Both the position numbers and the translations under genes were made by a program. This document shows, in pieces, positions 57,001 through 64,000 of a DNA stretch of 64,000 bases. This DNA comes from Toxoplasma gondii ME49 (lineage: Eukaryota; Apicomplexa; Conoidasida; Eucoccidiorida; Sarcocystidae), in contig NC_031478.1 in assembly GCF_000006565.2 (NCBI RefSeq), positions 2,835,874-2,899,873 on the forward strand, in the 5' to 3' direction. How positions within the stretch are numbered: position 1 is the stretch's first letter; every line of letters begins with the position of its first letter. The notes beneath the pieces are model-generated. The model saw only the letters and a program-made list of their open reading frames with translations, was not told the origin of the DNA and ran no database searches.

Positions 57001-60000
57001 CGATGTCGTCTTCATCGTGAATCACGTGGAGAGGAATTTCATCGACTTCCTCGCAGTCCGTCTTGCGCTTCTTGCGGTTTCCTCTCCCTTCACGTTGCCG
57101 CGCCTTCCTAGCCTTCTGGTTATCGTCTTCCGGGACGAGGGATGCTCTCCGGCACCTCTGTTCAGCTTCGTCTGCCTGTCTCATCTGGGACTCTTCTGCG
57201 TCGCCCTGAGCTGTTCGTTCGCCGCTGTGGCCCTTCAATTCGACGTCGCCTCCAACACAATCCGGCGTCTTCTCCTGTCTGCCTGTCGGAAGGCTTGAGG
57301 CGTCGGTTCCAGCTTGACTCGTTTCAGGTGTGTGTTTCCTCCTTGAGTTCTTTACCTGCGAACCGCCGTGACCCTCTCTCGCCTCGCTTTTCTCTTTACC
57401 GCCTTGTCCCTCGATTCTCTTCTCAACATTTGACGCCTTCTTCTCATCAATCCAAGAGCCCGCTCGGCTTTCTCGGCCTCCCGGCTCGTCGCGGACCCCC
57501 CTTGCATTGATCGGCTCCCCCTCTGTCGTCTCGTGGACGCCCTGTAAGCTCCATTCGCCTCTCCCTTCTTCCTCGGTTTGCTGTGTCTTACTCTCCACTA
57601 ACCGCGTTATCGCTTCCCCGGCATCGGAAGTGGATTCCTCTTCGCCGCTTCCTGCTACTCCCAGCTCGTTCCTTTCCTTCATCGCCGGGATCATCTTCAC
57701 ACCTTCAGACCAATTTTTGCTCTCGCAGCTGTCACCTCTCTCAATGTGCCCCCTCTTGACAGTCCCCGTTCGGGTGTCGCCATCGTCGGTTGTGCCTCCG
57801 CTGCGAATTCCGCGGCCTCTCTCCGCACCCTGCTTCAGGTCCTCCTCACGGCCCCTACCACCGCGGGTGTCTCCGCCGGTGTCTCCCGTATCGCCTCTGT
57901 CTTCCTTCTCCTCCACCATCTTTCGCGCAGCGAAGTCAACATCATCTCCCTCATCTTTGGAGGCCCATGAGCACCTCATTCGAGACACTTCCTCTGAGGC
58001 TCCACGCACCCCTGCAGGCTCCTGAGGCCCCGTTGCAGGCTCATTCTCGCTCCTAGGTCCCGAGGGACCGCCGGGCCTCCCGGGCGGGTCTTGTGACCCT
58101 GCAAGGGCATTAGAGAGTCCCCTTCGCCCTTTGACGTCTGAGCCAGCAAAGCGTACGCATGCGACAGGCTCGGTGCCAGAAGGAAATTGAGCACGTGAGG
58201 ATAGCGAGAAGGGAGAAGACAATACATGCACAGAGGGAGAAAAAGAAACACAATCGGCGCCTGGATTACAGAAGGCATCCATCACTGCTTGCGTGTGACA
58301 CTTTCGTGCTGTCTCACACCTGCCAGTGGACGCCTCAGTAAACGTTACGTTTGAACCGGTCGTTACGTTCGCTGTCTGATCTTCGGATTTCCATGCCTTG
58401 TCAGGTTCGCTTCCAACAGTCTTCGACTTGCCACTTTCTCCACTCTTCGTCCTGTTCGTTATGCCCTCGCCCTGGTCCAAACTTTTCTTCCTTCTCCGTG
58501 TTGTCTTCTCTGGTCGCTGCCCTGCCTTCTCTTTCTCCGTTTGACTCTCCTTCGAGCTCTCTTTCGCTCGCCCAGAGCCCGTTGTCAGCGGTTCCGATCT
58601 CGCAAGCGATGGTTTGTCTCCCTCCGTCTTTGTCTTTGTCTGTTGGAGGGCCAGACGCGAACACACCGAGGAAGGAACCAGCGCACTCGCTAGAATCTCT
58701 ACTTCGCACGCCTCTCCTCCCTTATTGCTTCTCCCTTTCCCGTTTCCCTTCTCCGCGTCTCGATCGTCAGTCCGGTCCCCCTGCGCTGCTTCACGCTGTG
58801 CTTCCTGGTCGCGGCTTTTTCCTTCTCTCTCCGCCTTTCCCACACATGCGAGAGACGATATGCTTCTGCACCTGGAGCTGGATCTTAACGGCACCGCTTC
58901 TGTTTTGGAAACGGCTCGAGTGCTCTGTGATTCGTCCCGGATCCCTTCCTTGTTGTGCCCTTCGTTCTCCGTTCCTAACTTCTCTCCTGCTCCGACGCCG
59001 GGGACGCTCCAGGCGAGTTCTGTCTCCGTGTCTGCTGTCTGTTGCCGCTCCTGCGCCCCAACATCAAAGGTCAGAGACGCCTCCTTTGTCGCGCCCATGA
59101 GCGAGCCGACCAAGTCCATTCCGCTAGTCGACTCCCGAGACACAGGCATCCTCACAGGAACTGCCTCTTCTATGCAACACGCTGCCGCTGGCCCCGGCCG
59201 GCTGTCTCCGGAGTCTTGGCCGCTGGCGGGCCTTGGTGCCCCTCCCTCCGACTCCGCCAATGCCTCGCATGTAGACTCTCCGGATACTAGCGCATCCTTC
59301 CGCGCAGGCTGCGAACACAGCGGCCGACGGCAAGAGAGGCGATCTGAGTCAATTTGAGACGGAGAAAGTTTGAAATGAGGATTCAGTGGAGGTGAAGTGG
59401 TTGCAGAAAAGGACGGCGACCGCGATGAAACCAAAGGAGCAGGAGAACAAGGATTCAAGGTGGAGGAGAGGGAAGGATACACGTGGAGGTCTTGGAGTCT
59501 CCTTGTAGTCTCCTCCTTTTCTTCTGTACGAGGAGACACCTCCCCCACACCCCTGGCGCATGCGGGCCTCAATCCGCCCTTACGCTGCGCGTCATTAGCT
59601 GGGGCTGTAGCGTCACATGCAGCTTCAAAACGGCCTGAACCTCGAGACCCAGATGCCTCAGATGCCGGACATACTTCCCCACAAAATGCCTTGTCGCCAT
59701 TTAAGGACGAGGGGGCTTCGTCGCCACTCCGGATGGGAGTGTGAGTCGCAGGCGAAGATGCCACCGCAGCGTTGAAGGCGAGGGAGGCTGAGTTGAAAGA
59801 CGAACCTTGAACGGAGAAAGGACTGCAGCTCGGACCCATGACTTCACCAGCCTGGGCCTCCTGGCTGCGCCTACGTGAGCAGTGGATCCCTTGTCCGCCT
59901 CCTTGCGGTAAATGGTTTCGCCGCTGGCGACTGCTGGAACTCTCGGCACTGCGGGACCGGCCTCTGGCTCTGCTCAGAGAAAACGGGTGACCCTGTTGTG

Positions 60001-63000
60001 AGCATGTGTTTTCTGCAACAGCCTCTCTTCTTCCTTGGAAGGTTGCGGAGACGTCTAAGCCGTCGGCAGCGGCGAGTCTCGCGCTCTGTCTTTCCGCACT
60101 GCGAGCTATCAGCTCCGAGGAGCAGGATGCGGAATACAGCGCCGGCCCAAAAGACAAGAAGGATGGCGAAGAGGAAGGAGAGCAAGGGGAAGACGTAGAC
60201 AATGACGCAGGCGACAACGCCGGTGACGAGACATAAGAGAACGAAGAGGCACAGGAAGCCGAGAGAGGACAAAAAGAGGAAGCAAAGGAGGGTTTACTGT
60301 TGAAGAAGAAAGACGGACCACCCGAATCGCATGTGGAGGGGACAGGAGGCGAGCGGCAGTTGTGAAGACTTTGAAAACGGGTACAGCTGCCACGACCGCG
60401 ACGGCGAGGCCTTGAGAAGCCAGCATGATGCAGACGCGGGGGTCGAAGGGAAGACAATGAACAAGGCGAATCAGACAGAGGAGAGGGTCCGCCCCTGCAG
60501 ATGCGCGCGATCGGCTTGCATTCATTAGGTATCCAGTGAGGCACCACATGCGCAGCTGGACAGCGGGGACTGGGGTGAGATACGATCCAACGAGGCGACC
60601 GTCCACGGCCGGCCCGACGCGACGAGGGCGACCCGATGAAAGTGAGAAACTCGTCGGCATCTTCGTCTGCTTCTTCCAAGTGGTTCGGTAGGCTGATGTC
60701 TTGTGTCTCTTCCGTTATGAGTCTCTGCTCCTTGCCAGGTTCTCCACGTGCGGAAGGCGAAGCCGCCCCAGCTTGCGATTCAGTTGCAGGTACTGAACGC
60801 GTCTTGCTCACAAAAGAACTGCGTGCCCTTTTGCACGATCGTCTTCCGCTCGCCTCAACCGTTTCCTCCGCGTTGTGCTTCCCGCCTTTCTGTGTCTTCT
60901 CTCCTCTCCAAGGGCGTCTTCGCTTCGCCGAATTCGCTGACACTCCCTCGGCATCGCTTCCCGCCGTCTGCGCCCCCGCTGATGCCGAAGCGCCTTGAAA
61001 TAGTTGCTCGAGCATGACGGCACATTCTCTCTCGGATGCTTCACTCCGGCATTCCGCCGAACGCACGGAATCGGCGAAGCCCTCCCTGGCCAGCAGCACC
61101 TCTTCGTCGACCTGAAAATCTGGTCCACGTGACAATGGCAGGCCCAGTAACATCGCCCCTGTCTCGCCTCCTGCGTGTGCAAGGCTTAAAACGTGCTCAA
61201 CGCCTAGAGCCTCTGGAGCCTCGGCGACAGAACCTCGACGTCCATCAGACCCTTTGTTCCCCAAGTTCGACGCACTTCGTCCCAGCGTGTCAGTCTTCGA
61301 TTCATTCGCAGGTATGTGGCACAAAGTCCGCGGAAGACCTTCACATCCTTCATTCCCTCCTTTTCTTTGCATGCTTAATGCTTCAGTGGATGCTACCGTA
61401 CCTGCTTCACTGGACGCTGACACGGCAGCCACTCTACTAGATGCAGATGCATTTGAAGAATGACTTGCATGCGCGGAAGCGGCTTCTTTCGAGTGCGTTG
61501 CCACCTGCTGCCTGCTGTCTATTCCACTGAAGTCGTCGGAGTCCCCTTCGCTCGTGAGAGACGCGCCAGAGGGTTTATCTCGCCTTGCCACAGAAGTCTC
61601 TGATTTACCGATTGCCTTCCCGACAACAGAACGACTCTTTCCCTCTTCCCCACTGGCCCGCCCAGCTGATTCATTCGAGGTGGATCCCTGGTGGGCTGCA
61701 GGCCGGAACGCCACCTTCTTTCTTTTCTGCCACCACAGCGTCGTGTCCACGGCGGCCTCATGCTTGCACCTTCTACTTGGTTGCCGGCGATGAGGCATCA
61801 GCTGTTCAGCAACACCCAAACATCTGGGAGGTAGACATGAGTCAGATGATCCTTTCCCGTCAGACGCGTCAACTGTTCCTGATGAAGTTTCAGCATCCTG
61901 GGGATTCGAAGACGGTGACTGCATCATGGACAGGGGACAGGAGCCAGAAGTCGAGGAGGGGACAGACGCCGAAAGACAGGAGGCAGGGCCCGTTGATGAC
62001 TGCAGAGAAGGCTCAGAAGACGACAGGGAACATGAGTGAAGAGAAAGAAAAGGGTGGGCTGTGGAGCATGACGCAGTATCCTCTAGCGCATTTTCAAATT
62101 TCGAGGCGACTCCTGTAGAACAAAAAAAAAACGTGCTCTCTGGTGAAATGGGAAGAGAGATGTAGGAGGTAGTCTTCTCTGGTTTTGGCTCGCCTGACCC
62201 ACTACCCGTTCGGTCAGCGGTTGCAGCCATGGCGGAGGCACTCGATATCGATGCCCGCGAAGCAGAAGAGGAACAGAAACGAGAAGTCGTTTCCTCCGAG
62301 TTCAGGAGGAATGGCATAGGACCAGTCTCCTGAGCAATGGGTACGCTCTCGTCATTCGAAAGCTTTGAGAAGCGATTACCGAGATCCACAGAGCGGTTGC
62401 ATGCACTTCTCTGAGGTGCAGACGCAACTCCGGTTTGTGATTGAACAGCAAACAGAGACGTAGGATGCTGTGAATCTCCAGCGGGCCACGGACACGCTTT
62501 TTCAGGCCTTCCGGGCCCTCTGCCCAAAGCCGGAGGCTGGGATGTGAGACTCTCTCTGACGTCGGTCTCTGCGGAACACACCTGCGCGCGAGAGTACAAT
62601 CTTGACGGATGACGATGGATAGAAGTTGAAGCCACGAGAGGCGGCTCCTTGAAGAAACGGACATCGCCAGGAAAAGGAACTGAGCATGAAAGTGGACTGG
62701 ACGTAAGTGTGGCTGACTGTTCGAGGTGCGGGGCTGCCGATTCTGAAGACACAGGTTCGAGGGGGTTAAGAAAGGAGGAACACGGATTCAGGAAAGTTGA
62801 AAAAGAGGGTGGCTTTGGAACGCTACTTGGAAGCTCTGCGGCTGGTACATCCTGTACAGAAATCGACGGGTGTCCTGACACAGCAGATTGCAGGATGGGA
62901 ACATGCGCCGAGCCTGACGAAGCTGTAACAGCGACAACGTCAGCAATGAACTGCTGTCTCAAGAGAGGACGAAGAGGAGTGTCGATATGGCGAGCTAAGC

Positions 63001-63556
63001 AGTCCAAGGCTGCGTCTAGATGCAAAGGTGGACGCCGTGCCGCCGCACATGTATCATGAGAGGCACGTGAAAATCGCGCTTCATGTTGCACTTCGACTTT
63101 GTGAGATTCTTCCACATTTGCCACATCTCTCGCGTAACTATTGCTCAGCTTGGGAACAATGCTGCTTTCTCTTCCCGCCAAAGGCTGAAACGAAACGAAA
63201 TCGTTGACCCAGGATGGGGCCGTTGAAAATGCAGTGGAGGTTCTTGATTCAGGCGGGTGCAGGTCCGCTGTCGCTGATGAGCAGGCAAGATTCCCTCTGC
63301 TGTCCCCTTGAGACTGGCCAGACCTCCTACAGAGCTGTGCCTGAAGCTGCTGGATAAGATTCATCTGGAGCTGGAGCTTATTTTGCCGCCCTTGCAGGTG
63401 CTGCAGGAGTTTCTGAAGAAGAACCAGCTGTTCTTGCACAGGAGACGGTGGCAAGCCGTCCGCGGTTTCCGAGTGGGCCGGCTGTGTGGACCGACTCAAG
63501 CTTCTCATGACTTCGACAAGGTGACAACTAGTGTGCGAAGGCAACGGGGACCTCAA
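54005..63556 (-). CDS. Giant low-complexity protein with C-terminal zinc-binding Cys/His cluster, 4 exons
   Basis: Exons are 63556-56103, 55375-54653, 54523-54451 and 54112-54005, about 2785 residues in phase. The first exon alone is 7.45 kb. An N-terminal Gln/Leu coiled coil (about 40-80, QLVLLQKLLQHLQ) is followed by about 2300 residues of Ser/Pro, Glu/Lys and Arg-rich disordered sequence with nuclear-type basic patches and an acidic-hydrophobic stretch (EIPLHVIHDEDDIAEL). The end holds CPCC at the first exon junction, then TCLEGHVF and KWCPVC across exons 2-3: a likely zinc site with the C-x3-H ... C-x2-C spacing seen in zinc-ribbon domains that read 'C-x-x-GH-x-F/W ... CPxC'. A basic helix (VEEKFRERQQKLIQEARQQF) closes the protein, with stop TGA at 54007-54005. 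Function unknown; a nuclear scaffold or nucleic-acid binder is inference. Earlier 5' exons cannot be excluded. Confidence 0.7.
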
Positions 63557-64000
63557 CCAACAAAGAAGTTTTCAAGCCGATATCAGACGGATCCAGAATG
63601 TCCTTGCTACAACTTCTCGGTACGAGTTCCTCCTTCCCTCCCGGAGCTGGAACCACACCCACCGGCCTCATGGCTAATTCCCTGAACGCGACAGGAGGCC
63701 AGAAGAAAGAAGATGGCATCGGTCATGTGCATCGTCCGCGGTACCCAACGTCGACGTCAGAATCCAACGTTCAGCACCCGAAGCTCGTTAGCACACTCAC
63801 GGCGTGGAAGAGCTGCAATAGATGGCAGTAACAGGAATCGTCTTGAGCCACGACAAAATGGTAGAATGGATAGCATGGCACTTTGATCCTGCACGAATCC
63901 TGTGAAGAGCCAAAAAATTACTTGGTAAGCCTGTCACAGGTAACTAAAAAAGCGGCCGCTGACGACACTGCGGCCAAGTAGCAAAACGTGGTGTGCTTCG
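63557..64000. other. 5' flank of the giant zinc-cluster gene
   Basis: No supported feature. A short minus-strand frame (63719-63528) could be a 5' exon, but I found no good donor to join it. Confidence 0.4.

Noticed and set aside
57507..59357. Several plus-strand open frames of 170-250 codons
   Set aside because: They lie antisense to the 7.45 kb exon of the giant zinc-cluster gene and reflect its biased codon use.

Overview
The window looks like nuclear DNA of a tissue-cyst-forming coccidian close to Toxoplasma (Toxoplasma, Hammondia or Neospora). The reasons are two GPI-anchored SRS surface antigens with paired six-cysteine domains, an oocyst-wall-type cysteine-rich protein, genes with many short introns (GTAAG/GTGAG donors, CAG acceptors), Ser/Pro/Glu-rich low-complexity proteins, and many (TA)n microsatellites outside exons. 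The species cannot be fixed from the sequence alone. All intron-containing models below were built by hand from donor/acceptor sites and reading phase.

Layout. 0.6-4.4 kb: two tandem SRS genes (-). 6.3-11.9 kb: a nine-exon GPALPP/DUF3752 nuclear protein (-). 13.6-17.4 kb: a divergent six-exon gene (+) of unknown function, with a long CTT tract just upstream. 19.3-23.5 kb: a six-exon protein (-) with an RRM, an RGG/RS-rich linker and a SPOC-like domain, the architecture of the Spen/RBM15/FPA family. 25.6-28.6 kb: a six-exon plant-type vacuolar sorting receptor-like protein (-). 31.0-33.6 kb: an uncharacterised multi-exon gene (-). 34.8-38.4 kb: a 1201-residue protein (-) with a zinc ribbon, an F-box-like motif and a coiled coil. 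39.6-40.4 kb: a small secreted-protein ORF (-) followed in frame by a second ORF after one TGA. 42.3-48.2 kb: a seven-exon oocyst-wall-like protein (-). 48.5-50.8 kb: a four-exon gene (+) assembled here, divergent from it. 51.4-53.5 kb: a J-domain protein (-) with the J domain at its C-terminus. 54.0-63.6 kb: a protein of about 2785 residues (-), mostly disordered, ending in a zinc-binding Cys/His cluster.

The genes form no operon or single pathway. Several serve host- or environment-facing surfaces (SRS, oocyst wall) or endosomal sorting (VSR-like). Others serve RNA metabolism (GPALPP, RRM-SPOC) or protein quality control (J protein, F-box). The points most worth checking are the plant-like VSR with a YxxPhi tail motif, the RRM-SPOC protein, the oocyst-wall gene with an unusual large insert, the in-frame TGA in the secreted ORF, and the small orphan gene at 48.5 kb.
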